From: Achromobacter veterisilvae
GTDB taxonomy: Bacteria; Pseudomonadota; Gammaproteobacteria; Burkholderiales; Burkholderiaceae_B
Reading direction: 5' to 3'
DNA: 64,000 bases
Assembly: GCF_900496975.1 (NCBI RefSeq)
Contig: NZ_UFQC01000005.1
Coordinates: 124,001-188,000, forward strand
Part shown: positions 31,626 through 39,094 of the stretch, in pieces
How positions within the stretch are numbered: the first letter of the stretch is position 1
Layout of the letters: every line of letters begins with the position of its first letter
Notes under the pieces: generated by a model
Database searches by the model: none
Told to the model about the DNA's origin: nothing
What the model saw: the letters and a program-made list of their open reading frames with translations, nothing else
Program-made: the position numbers and the translations under genes

Positions 31626-33136
31626 CAGCGGATGACCTGGCGCCAGTCCTCGTCGAAGTAGCGCACGAGCGACTGTTCATTCAAGCGGTTGGGCGGCATC
31701 GCGAGGGCCGGCATGTCGGCCGGGAAATGGAACAGCTCGCGCGTCGTGGCGGGATCCAGGTAGCGCGTGGCCACCGTGATTTTTTCCGGCGGCGCGTAGT
31801 CCTTGCGCTTGCCGGCCAGGATGAAGCCCCAGTCGCCGAAGGAGGGCACATAGGCGTGGTACGGCCAGGTGTTCAGGCCGGCCTCCTTCAGGGTGGCGTC
31901 CACGCTCCAGAACGAACGCGGCGCGAAATAAGGCGAGGTGGACTGGACGACCAGGTAGCCGTTTTCCGCCAGGTGGCGCGCCATCAGGTGGTAGACGGGC
32001 ACCGAGTACAGGCGGCCCAGGCCGAAGTTCGACGGATCGGGGAAGTCCACCACGATGAAGTCGTAGACCTCGGCGTGGGTTTCCAGCCAGCGGCCCGCGT
32101 CGTCGTTGATGACCGTGACGCGCGGATCCTTCAGCGAACCCTGGTTCAGCCGGGTCAGCGGTTCGGAGCGCGAGAACAGGCCCGTCATGGCGGGGTCCAG
32201 GTCCACCAGCGTCACGCGCTCGATATGCCTGTACTTGAGGATTTCGCGCACGGCCAGTCCGTCGCCGCCGCCCAGCACCAGCACGTTGCGCGCCCAGGGC
32301 AGGGCCTGCAGGCCCGGGTGCACCAGCGACTCGTGATAGCGGTGTTCGTCGCGCGACGAGAATTGCAAATTGCCGTTGATGTACAGGCGCAGGTCGTCGT
32401 GCCAGCGGGTGACGACCAGGCGCTGGTACGGCGTGGTTTCCGCGTGCACCACCTCGTCGCCGTACAGCCCTTTCTCGGCCCACGCCGTCATGCTGCCCGA
32501 ATACAGAAAGCCCAGCCCGAGCAGCCCGATCACGATGCCGGCGCGCGCGGCCCGTTCGCCGGGCCGGCGGACTTCGGCGCGGAACAGCCAGGTGGTCCAC
32601 AGCGCCACGCTGGCGTTCAGGATGCCGAACAGGAAGCTGGTGCGCAGCAGCCCCAGCTTGGGGGCGAGCAGCAAGGGGAACACCAGCGATACGGCCAGCG
32701 CGCCCAGGTAGTCGAAGGTCAGCACGCGGCTGACGATTTCGCGGAACTCGGTCTTGCGCTGGTTGAATACGCGCATCACCAGCGGGATCTCCATGCCGAC
32801 CATCAGGCCGATGACGAAGACGCCGACGTACAGCGCGGCGCGGAACGGGGCGGACAGCCACGCGAAGACCAGGAACAGCACCGCGGCGGACACGCCGCCC
32901 AGCAGCGCGACCAGCAGCTCGACGTCGATAAACCGATTCAAAACGTCTTCGTCTTTTACATATTTTGACAACCATGAGCCGATGCCCATGGCGAACAGAT
33001 AGCAGCCGATGACGGAAGAGAACTGGAGGATGGAATCCCCAAGCAAATAGCTGGCGAGCGCGCTGCTGATGAGCTCATAGCCCAAACCGCAGGAGGCGAC
33101 GATCAATACCGAGAGGATGAGAACGCGGTCGCGCAT
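31625..33136 (-). CDS. Membrane-embedded spermidine-synthase-like protein
   Basis: This 503-residue protein has an N-terminal membrane domain of about seven hydrophobic helices (VLILSVLIVASCGLGYELIS, SSVIGCYLFAMGIGSWLSKY, VSAAVLFLVFAWLSAPFRAA, LYVGVFVIGLMVGMEI) and a C-terminal aminopropyltransferase domain (about 230-480). The latter has the AdoMet-type loop VLGGGDGLAVREILKYR, VDLDPAMT, VVDFPDPSNFGLGRLYSV and the substrate strand FGDWGFILAGKRK. It probably transfers aminopropyl groups to an amine at the membrane. It resembles SpeE2-type proteins linked to surface spermidine in Pseudomonas. AdoMet decarboxylase (36296) would supply its co-substrate. The start was chosen where membrane homology begins. 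Confidence 0.88.
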   Translation of the reverse strand: MRDRVLILSVLIVASCGLGYELISSALASYLLGDSILQFSSVIGCYLFAMGIGSWLSKYVKDEDVLNRFIDVELLVALLGGVSAAVLFLVFAWLSAPFRAALYVGVFVIGLMVGMEIPLVMRVFNQRKTEFREIVSRVLTFDYLGALAVSLVFPLLLAPKLGLLRTSFLFGILNASVALWTTWLFRAEVRRPGERAARAGIVIGLLGLGFLYSGSMTAWAEKGLYGDEVVHAETTPYQRLVVTRWHDDLRLYINGNLQFSSRDEHRYHESLVHPGLQALPWARNVLVLGGGDGLAVREILKYRHIERVTLVDLDPAMTGLFSRSEPLTRLNQGSLKDPRVTVINDDAGRWLETHAEVYDFIVVDFPDPSNFGLGRLYSVPVYHLMARHLAENGYLVVQSTSPYFAPRSFWSVDATLKEAGLNTWPYHAYVPSFGDWGFILAGKRKDYAPPEKITVATRYLDPATTRELFHFPADMPALAMPPNRLNEQSLVRYFDEDWRQVIR

Positions 33137-33162
33137 GGGGTGTCCGACACGGAAAATGCGTT

Positions 33163-33194
33163 CGCAGTATATCGAAGCCGGCGTATATACTGCG
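33163..33194. promoter_or_regulatory. Symmetric divergent promoter/operator of the polyamine module
   Basis: CGCAGTATAT (33163-33172) and ATATACTGCG (33185-33194) are perfect 10-bp inverted arms 12 bases apart. Each arm contains TATACT, a five-of-six -10 element, one reading right (33186-33191) toward DUF350 and one reading left (33171-33166) toward the spermidine-synthase-like gene. A single regulator bound here could control both arms together. A lone GTGTC-C-GACAC palindrome (33140-33150) sits just before the left gene. Confidence 0.6.
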
Positions 33195-33213
33195 CGCAAT
33201 TGGGAGGCTGGCA

Positions 33214-33612
33214 ATGGGAGAAGCGATGCATCCGGCGGTGACCTATCTGATCTATATGGCGTCGGCGCTCGCCATGCTGGGCGTCTTCACCCTCGTCTAC
33301 ACCGCCGTCACGCGCTACAAGGAATTCGAACTCATCCGCGAAGGCAATATCGCCGCCGTGCTGTCCTATGGCGGCGCGCTGGTGGGCTTCAGCTTCACCC
33401 TGTGTTCCAGCATCGCCGTGCACGCCAGCTTCGTCATGTTCCTGGTCTGGGGCGCCGCGGCCATGCTGGTCCAGATCGTCGTGTACGTGGCGGTGGCGCA
33501 GGCCATCCGCGGCATGGACGACGCCATCGAGGAAAACAACATCGCCATGGGCGGGCTGATCGGCTCGATTTCGATCGCCGCCGGCATCGTCAACGCCGCC
33601 TGCCTGACCTGA
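33214..33612 (+). CDS. DUF350 (YjfL-type) membrane protein
   Basis: This 132-residue integral membrane protein has four hydrophobic segments (AVTYLIYMASALAMLGVFTL, AAVLSYGGALVGFSFTLCSS, FVMFLVWGAAAMLVQIVVYV, IAMGGLIGSISIAAGIVNAA), the layout of DUF350. GGGAGG lies 6 bases before the ATG; a second ATG five codons in is possible. DUF350 proteins are recurrent neighbours of polyamine-linked enzymes and PspA/SPFH membrane-stress proteins. It starts a five-gene plus-strand operon. Molecular function is unknown. Confidence 0.88.
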   Translation: MGEAMHPAVTYLIYMASALAMLGVFTLVYTAVTRYKEFELIREGNIAAVLSYGGALVGFSFTLCSSIAVHASFVMFLVWGAAAMLVQIVVYVAVAQAIRGMDDAIEENNIAMGGLIGSISIAAGIVNAACLT

Positions 33613-33655
33613 CCGCCGCAGGCGCGCCGACTCCGATCCGACAGGAGGACTTTCC

Positions 33656-34663
33656 ATGAGTCTCGGTTCATTCATCCGCAAGCAGTTCATCGACATCCTG
33701 CAATGGAACGAGGACCGCGACGGCGTGCTCGCCTGGCGCCATCCGATGCAGGACTTCGAAATCCAGTACGGCGCCAGCCTGACCGTGCGCGAATCGCAGA
33801 TGGCGGTGTTCGTCAACGAAGGCAAGGTGGCCGACGTGTTCGGCCCCGGCATGTACAAGCTGACGACGCAGACCCTGCCGATCCTGACCTACCTGAAGAA
33901 CTGGGACAAGCTCTTCGAGTCGCCCTTCAAGTCGGACGTGATCTTCTTCAGCACGCGCCTGCAACTGGGCCGGCGCTGGGGCACGGCGCAACCGGTCACG
34001 CTGCGCGACAGCGAATTCGGCATGGTGCGCCTGCGCGCCTTCGGCGTGTATTCGTACCAGATCTCCGATCCGGGCAAGTTCTACCGCGAAATCAGCGGCA
34101 CTCGCGACGAGTACACCGTCGACGACCTGGAGGCGCAACTGCGCAACATGGTGGTCGCGGCCATGACCACGGCGCTGGGCGGCTCCAAGGTGCCGTTCCT
34201 CGACATCGCCGGCAACCAGGGGCTGATGTCGCAAAGCATCGGCGAGCAGCTCGGGCCGGTGTTCGACCGCTACGGCGTCAGGCTGGACAACTTCACGGTG
34301 GAAAACGTCTCGCTGCCGGAGGAACTGCAAAAGGCGCTGGACACGCGGATCTCGATGGGCATGGCCGGCGACCTGGGCAAGTTCACCCAGTACCAGACCG
34401 CGACTTCGATCCCGCTGGCCGCGCAGAACGAAGGCGGCATCGCCGGCATCGGCGCCGGCCTGGCGGCGGGCGCCGCGCTGGGCCAGACCATGGCGCAGGG
34501 GCTGGGCGCGGCCCAGGGCCAGGCCGGCCAGCAACCCGCCGCCGCGGGCGCGGACCCGGTGCAGCGGCTGCAGCAGCTCAAGGACTTGCTGGACAAAGGG
34601 CTGATCACGGCCGCCGACTACGATTCGGCCAAGGCCGAAGTGCTGAAGAAACTCACCAGCTAG
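33656..34663 (+). CDS. SPFH/Band-7 domain protein with C-terminal SHOCT
   Basis: This 335-residue protein has an SPFH domain (about 40-240: LTVRESQMAVFVNEGKVADV, FGVYSYQISDPGKFYREISG, YGVRLDNFTVENVSLPEE), a Gly/Ala/Gln-rich linker (about 255-300) and a C-terminal SHOCT helix pair (LQQLKDLLDKGLITAADYDS). There is no N-terminal transmembrane segment, so it is probably a peripheral scaffold of the YdjI/virion-core-like type. AGGAGG precedes the ATG at good spacing. It follows DUF350 by 43 bases and precedes a zinc-ribbon/DUF4178 gene by 6 bases. Role inferred: membrane-domain organiser in the polyamine module. Confidence 0.9.
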   Translation: MSLGSFIRKQFIDILQWNEDRDGVLAWRHPMQDFEIQYGASLTVRESQMAVFVNEGKVADVFGPGMYKLTTQTLPILTYLKNWDKLFESPFKSDVIFFSTRLQLGRRWGTAQPVTLRDSEFGMVRLRAFGVYSYQISDPGKFYREISGTRDEYTVDDLEAQLRNMVVAAMTTALGGSKVPFLDIAGNQGLMSQSIGEQLGPVFDRYGVRLDNFTVENVSLPEELQKALDTRISMGMAGDLGKFTQYQTATSIPLAAQNEGGIAGIGAGLAAGAALGQTMAQGLGAAQGQAGQQPAAAGADPVQRLQQLKDLLDKGLITAADYDSAKAEVLKKLTS

Positions 34664-34669
34664 CGCCTA

Positions 34670-36139
34670 ATGCAACAGGTTCTGTGCCCGCAGTGCGGCG
34701 CTCCGGTCAAGTTCACGTCCACGGCTTCCGTGATGGCGGTCTGCGGCGCCTGCCGCAGCACCTTGCTCAAGGACGCGGAGTCGGTCCGGCGCATCGGCGA
34801 AATGGCCGACGTCCTGGAAGACTATTCGCCCCTGTGCCTGGGCGCGGCGGGCAAATACGAGGGCAAGCGCTTCGACGTGATCGGCCGCATCCAGTTGCGC
34901 TACGCGGAAGGCTTCTGGAACGAGTGGTACCTGTGGTTCGAGGACGGCTCCGACGGCTGGCTGTCGGACGCGTCGGGCCAGTACGCCGTGACCCGGCGGC
35001 GCAAGGTGAAGGACGCGCAGGGCATGCCGGCGTTCAGGGATATCGCGCCGGGCGACGAACTGAAGCTGGACGGCCAGCGCTTCACGGCCGCCGACCTGCG
35101 GGCCTGCAAGGCGGGCGGGGCGCAAGGCGAGCTGCCCTTCGTGCCGGGCGAGGGCTGGCAGGCGAAGGTGGCGGACTTCCGCAGCCTGGACGCGTTCCTG
35201 ACGCTGGACTACTCCGACGGGCCCGAACCCGAGCTGTACATCGGCAAGGCGTTCGACCTGTCCGCCATGCAGGCGGCTTCGCTGCGCAGCCAGGCGCAGG
35301 TGGAGGAGGCCGCCGGCCGCTTCCGCGGCCAGATCAAGGCGCTGGCCTGCCCGAATTGCGGCGGCCCGATAAGCTTCGTGGCCGCCCTGGCCACGCAGGT
35401 GGTCTGCCCGTCCTGCGCCGCGGCGGTCGATTGCTCGGGGCCCGCCGCCGAGGTCATCGAAAAGGCCCGCAAGGTCCAGGCGATCAAGACCACGCTGGCG
35501 CTGGGGGCGCAGGCCACGATCGACGGCAACGCCTATACCCTCATCGGCCTGATGAAATGCGCCGATCCGGATCCCGAGGACCCCTCGGACTGGATCGAGT
35601 ACCTGCTGTTCAATCCGGCCAAGGGCTTCATCTGGCTGGTGGAGACGGACGAGGGCTGGGAGCGCGCGCAGGTCTGCGACACCTGGCCCAGCCACAACAA
35701 CGCGACCAGCGTGCGCTGGCGCTCCCGGCTGTACAGCAAGCTGTACGACTACACCTCGCGCGTCGAGCTGGCGCTGGGCGCCTTCAATTGGCGGGTGACG
35801 GCCGGCGACACCACCCGGATCACGGACTACCAGGCCGGCGACCTGAAGCTCACCCGCGAGCTGACCGACACCGAACTGGGCTGGTCGGCTTCCGGTCCCG
35901 TGGCGCCGGCGCAACTGGCCGAATGGTTCGGCGACCCCGCGCTGGCCAGGCAGAAGGCCATGCCCCGGCGCGGCGCGGGCGGCGGCTACCGCAAGTGGGC
36001 CTGGACGGCGATGATCGCGCTGGGCTTCCTGAACCTGGGCAATATTTTCAGCGGACGCTTCATCCCCATCCTGATCGGCATGGCGTTCCTCTGGTTCCCC
36101 GCCACGCTGGCGGACAAACTTTCCGGCAAGGACGAATAG
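34670..36139 (+). CDS. Zinc-ribbon, double-DUF4178 membrane-anchored protein
   Basis: This 489-residue protein has an N-terminal zinc ribbon (CPQCGAPVKF, CGACRSTLL), a DUF4178 beta domain (about 50-190: KRFDVIGRIQLRYAEGFWNE), a second zinc ribbon (about 225: CPNCGGPISF, CPSCAAAVDC), a second DUF4178 domain (about 275-400: IEYLLFNPAKGFIWLVETDE) and two C-terminal hydrophobic segments (KWAWTAMIALGFLNLGNIF, FIPILIGMAFLWFPATLAD). The intact duplication is clear. It lies in an operon with SPFH and AdoMet decarboxylase genes. Function is unknown; the family commonly accompanies such clusters. Confidence 0.85.
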   Translation: MQQVLCPQCGAPVKFTSTASVMAVCGACRSTLLKDAESVRRIGEMADVLEDYSPLCLGAAGKYEGKRFDVIGRIQLRYAEGFWNEWYLWFEDGSDGWLSDASGQYAVTRRRKVKDAQGMPAFRDIAPGDELKLDGQRFTAADLRACKAGGAQGELPFVPGEGWQAKVADFRSLDAFLTLDYSDGPEPELYIGKAFDLSAMQAASLRSQAQVEEAAGRFRGQIKALACPNCGGPISFVAALATQVVCPSCAAAVDCSGPAAEVIEKARKVQAIKTTLALGAQATIDGNAYTLIGLMKCADPDPEDPSDWIEYLLFNPAKGFIWLVETDEGWERAQVCDTWPSHNNATSVRWRSRLYSKLYDYTSRVELALGAFNWRVTAGDTTRITDYQAGDLKLTRELTDTELGWSASGPVAPAQLAEWFGDPALARQKAMPRRGAGGGYRKWAWTAMIALGFLNLGNIFSGRFIPILIGMAFLWFPATLADKLSGKDE

Positions 36140-36143
36140 CGCG

Positions 36144-36299
36144 ATGGGCAAACTCCTGTATGCCATCTATGCCGTGGTGGTCGTGCTGGCCGCGACCGGC
36201 GCCAGTTCCTCCGGCGGCGGCTACTCCAGCGGCGGCGGCGGTAGCTGGGGCGGCAGTTCGGGCAGTTCGGGATGGTCGTCGGGCGGATCCCACAAGTGA
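36144..36299 (+). CDS. 51-residue Gly/Ser-rich membrane peptide
   Basis: ATG at 36144 opens a 51-codon frame: a hydrophobic helix (LLYAIYAVVVVLAATGAS, residues 4-21) followed by a tail made almost only of Gly, Ser, Trp and Tyr, ending GGSHK. It begins 4 bases after the DUF4178 stop, and its TGA overlaps the GTG of the AdoMet decarboxylase gene (GTGA), so spacing on both sides supports a real gene. It is probably a single-pass inner-membrane peptide with a flexible tail. No family recognised. Confidence 0.72.
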   Translation: MGKLLYAIYAVVVVLAATGASSSGGGYSSGGGGSWGGSSGSSGWSSGGSHK

Positions 36300-36646
36300 C
36301 CGGGCACGCCACCCGCGGCCGCCACGTGCTGGCCGATTTCCGCGGTGTGCGGGCGGACCGGCTGACGGATCCGCAAGCGCTGGAACGCCAGTTGACCGAC
36401 GCGGCGCGGGCCGCGGGCGCGCGCGTGCTGAGCGCCCATTTCCACCATTTCGGCGCGGGCGCCGGCGTCACCGGCGTGGTCATGCTGAGCGAATCCCACA
36501 TCAGTATCCATTCCTGGCCCGAACACCGCTACGCGGCCCTGGACATTTTCATGTGCGGCGCGGCCAGGCCGGAACTCGCGCTCGAGCACCTGCGGGCGCA
36601 ACTGGCCCCCGAATCGGTGAGCGTCACCACGGTGGCGCGCGGCTGA
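36296..36646 (+). CDS. speD: S-adenosylmethionine decarboxylase proenzyme (class 1B SpeD)
   Basis: This 116-residue self-processing pyruvoyl enzyme makes decarboxylated AdoMet, the aminopropyl donor. The processing site is in LSESHISIHSWPE: Ser67 becomes the pyruvoyl group, His72 and Cys87 (FMCG) match the catalytic His68 and Cys83 of the Thermotoga enzyme. The start is taken as GTG 36296, overlapping the preceding stop as GTGA, because homology begins at GRHVLADF; ATG 36272 would add eight residues and overlap the small gene more. It is the last gene of the plus-strand arm and should feed the divergent spermidine-synthase-like protein. Confidence 0.9.
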   Translation: MTGHATRGRHVLADFRGVRADRLTDPQALERQLTDAARAAGARVLSAHFHHFGAGAGVTGVVMLSESHISIHSWPEHRYAALDIFMCGAARPELALEHLRAQLAPESVSVTTVARG

Positions 36647-36662
36647 GGGCCGCCGCCACTCC

Positions 36663-36676
36663 TTGATCTGGCTCAA
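36663..36676 (+). promoter_or_regulatory. FNR/ANR-like box upstream of modA
   Basis: TTGAT-CTGG-CTCAA matches TTGAT-N4-ATCAA at nine of ten positions. Its centre (36669.5) is about 61 bases upstream of the start predicted for the modA promoter, the class I activator spacing of FNR. The functional link is that molybdenum demand rises when nitrate reductase is used at low oxygen. Binding is inferred. Confidence 0.5.
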
Positions 36677-36695
36677 TGCCTCGCGCCCGGTGAAA

Positions 36696-36727
36696 TTGAC
36701 GGGCGTTATATACCTATATATATTTCG
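36696..36727 (+). promoter_or_regulatory. modA promoter with overlapping ModE operator
   Basis: TTGACG (36696-36701) and TATATT (36719-36724) are 17 bases apart, a strong sigma-70 pair. Over it lies CGTTATAT-N8-ATATTTCG (36704-36727), matching the E. coli ModE box layout (CG-TTATAT half-sites, spacing 8). Molybdate-loaded ModE, encoded at 39091-39921, would block RNA polymerase here. Confidence 0.8.
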
Positions 36728-36760
36728 TTACCGACATAGCGATTCCCCAGGGAGAAAATC

Positions 36761-37519
36761 ATGTTCCGCAAACATACGATCGTGGCGCTGTCCATGGCGC
36801 TGGCCGCCGCATGGGGGACTGGCGCCCACGCCGGCGACCTGGTGGTGTCGGCCGCCGCCAGCCTGACCAACGCGTTCAAGGAAGTGGCGCAGGGCTACGA
36901 GAAAGAACATGCCGGCACCAAGGTGATCCTGAACTTCGGCGCCTCGGACGTGCTGCTCCAGCAGATCGTCAAGGGCGCGCCCGCCGACGTCTTCGCGTCG
37001 GCCGACCAGAAGGCCATGGACAAGGCGGTCGAGGAAAAGGCCGTCAAGCCGGCGTCCCGCGTGGACTTCGCCGCCAACCAGGTGGTGCTGATCGTTCCCG
37101 CGGACAGCAAGGCGAACATCACCGAACTGAAGGACCTGACGCGCGAGGACGTCAAGCGCATCGCCTACGGCAATCCCGCGTCGGTGCCGGTGGGACGCTA
37201 CACGCAGGGCGCCTTGCAGGCCGCCGGCCTGTGGGACGCCGTGCAGGCCAAGAGCGTGCTGGCCCAGAACGTGCGCCAGAGCTTGGACTACGTGGCGCGC
37301 GGCGAGGTGGACGCCGGGTTCGTGTTCGCCACCGACGCGGCCATCATGGCCGACAAGGTCAAGGTGGCCGTGCGCGTGCCGTCGCAGACGCCGGTGACCT
37401 ATCCCATCGCCGTGACCACGCGCGAGGCGGCCGCCAAGGAAGCCGAGAGCTTCGTCGCCTACGTGCTGTCCCCCGCCGGCCAGGCGATACTGTCGCGCTA
37501 CGGTTTCCAGAAGCCCTGA
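36761..37519 (+). CDS. modA: Molybdate-binding periplasmic protein ModA
   Basis: This 252-residue periplasmic protein has a signal peptide (MFRKHTIVALSMALAAAWGT, cleavage after AHA) and the ModA ligand segments VSAAASLTNAFKEVAQ (oxyanion-binding Ser), NFGASDVLLQQIVKGAPADVFASAD and YGNPASVPVGRYTQ. It binds molybdate or tungstate and delivers it to ModB. CCAGGGAGA precedes the ATG. It heads modABC, under a promoter with a ModE-type operator and an FNR-like box. Confidence 0.95.
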   Translation: MFRKHTIVALSMALAAAWGTGAHAGDLVVSAAASLTNAFKEVAQGYEKEHAGTKVILNFGASDVLLQQIVKGAPADVFASADQKAMDKAVEEKAVKPASRVDFAANQVVLIVPADSKANITELKDLTREDVKRIAYGNPASVPVGRYTQGALQAAGLWDAVQAKSVLAQNVRQSLDYVARGEVDAGFVFATDAAIMADKVKVAVRVPSQTPVTYPIAVTTREAAAKEAESFVAYVLSPAGQAILSRYGFQKP

Positions 37520-37542
37520 CACCTGCCGAATCGTAGCCGTCG

Positions 37543-38229
37543 ATGACTGATCCGGTTTGGGTGCCCCTGCTGCTTTCCCTGAAAGTGGCAGGCTGGGCAA
37601 CGCTGTTGGCCACCGTATGCGGCACGGCCGCGGCCTACGGCCTGTCGCGCTGGCGCTGGCCGGGCCGCGACCTGCTGGATGCCATTCTCACCTTGCCGCT
37701 GGTGCTGCCGCCCACCGTGCTGGGCTATTACCTGCTGGTGCTGCTGGGCCGCCGCGGCATTCTCGGCGAGACGCTGGCGAGCTGGGGCATCGAACTGGTC
37801 TTTACCTGGCAGGGGGCGGTGATCGCGGCGGCCGTGGTGGCGTTTCCGCTGGTGTTCAAGTCCGCCCGCGCCGCCTTCGAGAACGTAGACGGCCACCTGG
37901 AAAGCGCGGCGCGCGTGCTGGGCGTCTGCGAGGCGGGCGTGTTCTTCCGCGTGACCCTGCCGCTGGCCGCGCGCGGCATCGCCGCCGGCGTGCTGCTCGC
38001 GTTCGCGCGGGCGCTGGGCGAATTCGGCGCCACGCTGATGATCGCCGGCAACCTGCCGGGACGCACCCAGACCCTGTCGGTGGCCATCTACGAAGCCGTG
38101 CAGGCGGGTGAGGACGCCACCGCCAACATGCTGGTGCTGGTGACCTCGGTGACCTGCATCGCGGTCCTGCTGCTGGCCGGCCGGCTGGTGCCCGTCAGCG
38201 GCGGCCGGCGCGACGGGGGCCTGCAATGA
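37543..38229 (+). CDS. modB: Molybdate ABC transporter permease ModB
   Basis: This 228-residue inner-membrane permease has about five hydrophobic helices (LLLSLKVAGWATLLATVCGT, AILTLPLVLPPTVLGYYLLV, VIAAAVVAFPLVFKSARAAF, MLVLVTSVTCIAVLLLAGRL) and the coupling EAA-like loop RALGEFGATLMIAGNLPGRT typical of ModB/CysT permeases. It lies 23 bases after modA, and its stop overlaps the modC start (ATGA). Confidence 0.94.
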   Translation: MTDPVWVPLLLSLKVAGWATLLATVCGTAAAYGLSRWRWPGRDLLDAILTLPLVLPPTVLGYYLLVLLGRRGILGETLASWGIELVFTWQGAVIAAAVVAFPLVFKSARAAFENVDGHLESAARVLGVCEAGVFFRVTLPLAARGIAAGVLLAFARALGEFGATLMIAGNLPGRTQTLSVAIYEAVQAGEDATANMLVLVTSVTCIAVLLLAGRLVPVSGGRRDGGLQ

Positions 38230-38912
38230 GCGTGAGCATCCAGGTGCGCAAGCAGATGGTGTCGGGCGACCGGCGCTTCGCGCTGGACGTCGCCTTCGAT
38301 TCCTCGGCCCAGCGCATCGCGCTGTTCGGCCCGTCCGGGGCGGGCAAGAGCCTGACCCTGCGCGCGGTGGCCGGCCTGCTGCGCCCGGATGCGGGCCGTA
38401 TCGAAATCAATGGCCGCGTGCTGTACGACTCCCAGGCCGGCATCTGCTTGCCCGCGCAGTCGCGCCGCGTCGCCTACCTGTTCCAGGACTATGCCCTGTT
38501 TCCCCACCTGACGGTGGCGCAGAACATCGCGTTCGGTTTGCGGCGCGGCTGGCTCAATCCGCCCCGGCGCGAGGTCGGGCCGCAGGCGCAGCGCTGGGTG
38601 GATGCCTTCGAACTGCGTTCCATCGTGGGCAGCTACCCGAGCGAGATTTCCGGCGGGCAGAAGCAGCGGGTGGCCCTGGCGCGCGCGCTGATGCTGCAAC
38701 CGGACATCCTGCTGCTGGACGAGCCGTTCTCGGCGCTGGACGCGCAGTTGCGGGGCAAGATGCGGTCGGAGCTCAACGCGCTGCAGCGGCAGTTGGACGT
38801 GCCGATGGTGCTGATCACGCACGATCCCGCCGACGTGGACGCGCTGGCCGACGAGGTGTTCGAGGTGCGCGAGGGCAGGGTGCGCCGCTACGACGCGGAT
38901 GTGGGTGTGTAG
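38226..38912 (+). CDS. modC: Molybdate ABC transporter ATPase ModC, without TOBE domain
   Basis: This 228-residue ATPase has Walker A LFGPSGAGKSLTL, Q-loop YLFQDYALFPHLTV, signature EISGGQKQRVALARALML, Walker B ILLLDEPFSALD and the H-loop VLITHDPADV. It ends right after the nucleotide-binding domain (VREGRVRRYDADVGV), about 120 residues shorter than E. coli ModC, so the C-terminal TOBE/Mop molybdate-sensing domain is missing. Its TAG stop lies inside the terminal arm of the inverted-repeat element 38909-39094, so an insertion may have removed the TOBE part; an originally short protein is the alternative. Confidence 0.92.
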   Translation: MSVSIQVRKQMVSGDRRFALDVAFDSSAQRIALFGPSGAGKSLTLRAVAGLLRPDAGRIEINGRVLYDSQAGICLPAQSRRVAYLFQDYALFPHLTVAQNIAFGLRRGWLNPPRREVGPQAQRWVDAFELRSIVGSYPSEISGGQKQRVALARALMLQPDILLLDEPFSALDAQLRGKMRSELNALQRQLDVPMVLITHDPADVDALADEVFEVREGRVRRYDADVGV

Positions 38913-39094
38913 GATGGGTGCAGCGCGAGAGTGCTCAAACAAGAACTCAAGTATCGAACGCGCGTAACCCATCAGGCGGCGCCAGCCGCCGGTTTTCTTG
39001 GCAAGCGCAAATGCCGGCTTGCGCCGGCTGATGGGTTACGCGCGTTCAGCGTCGGCGTTCTTGCCGAAGGCTTGCCGCGCTCCACCCATCCTAC
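38909..39094. mobile_element. Nested inverted-repeat (MITE-like) element between modC and modE
   Basis: Outer arms GTAGGATGGGTG (38909-38920) and CACCCATCCTAC (39083-39094) are perfect inverted repeats, extended by AGCGCG/CGCGCT. Inner arms GAACGCGCGTAACCCATCAG (38956-38975) and its exact complement (39028-39047) are perfect over 20 bp. No gene lies inside. The TAG stops of modC (38910-38912) and of convergent modE (39093-39091) are both formed by the outer arms. Size, nested arms and lack of coding capacity fit a small non-autonomous element, probably also acting as a bidirectional terminator. No target duplication is apparent. Confidence 0.65.
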
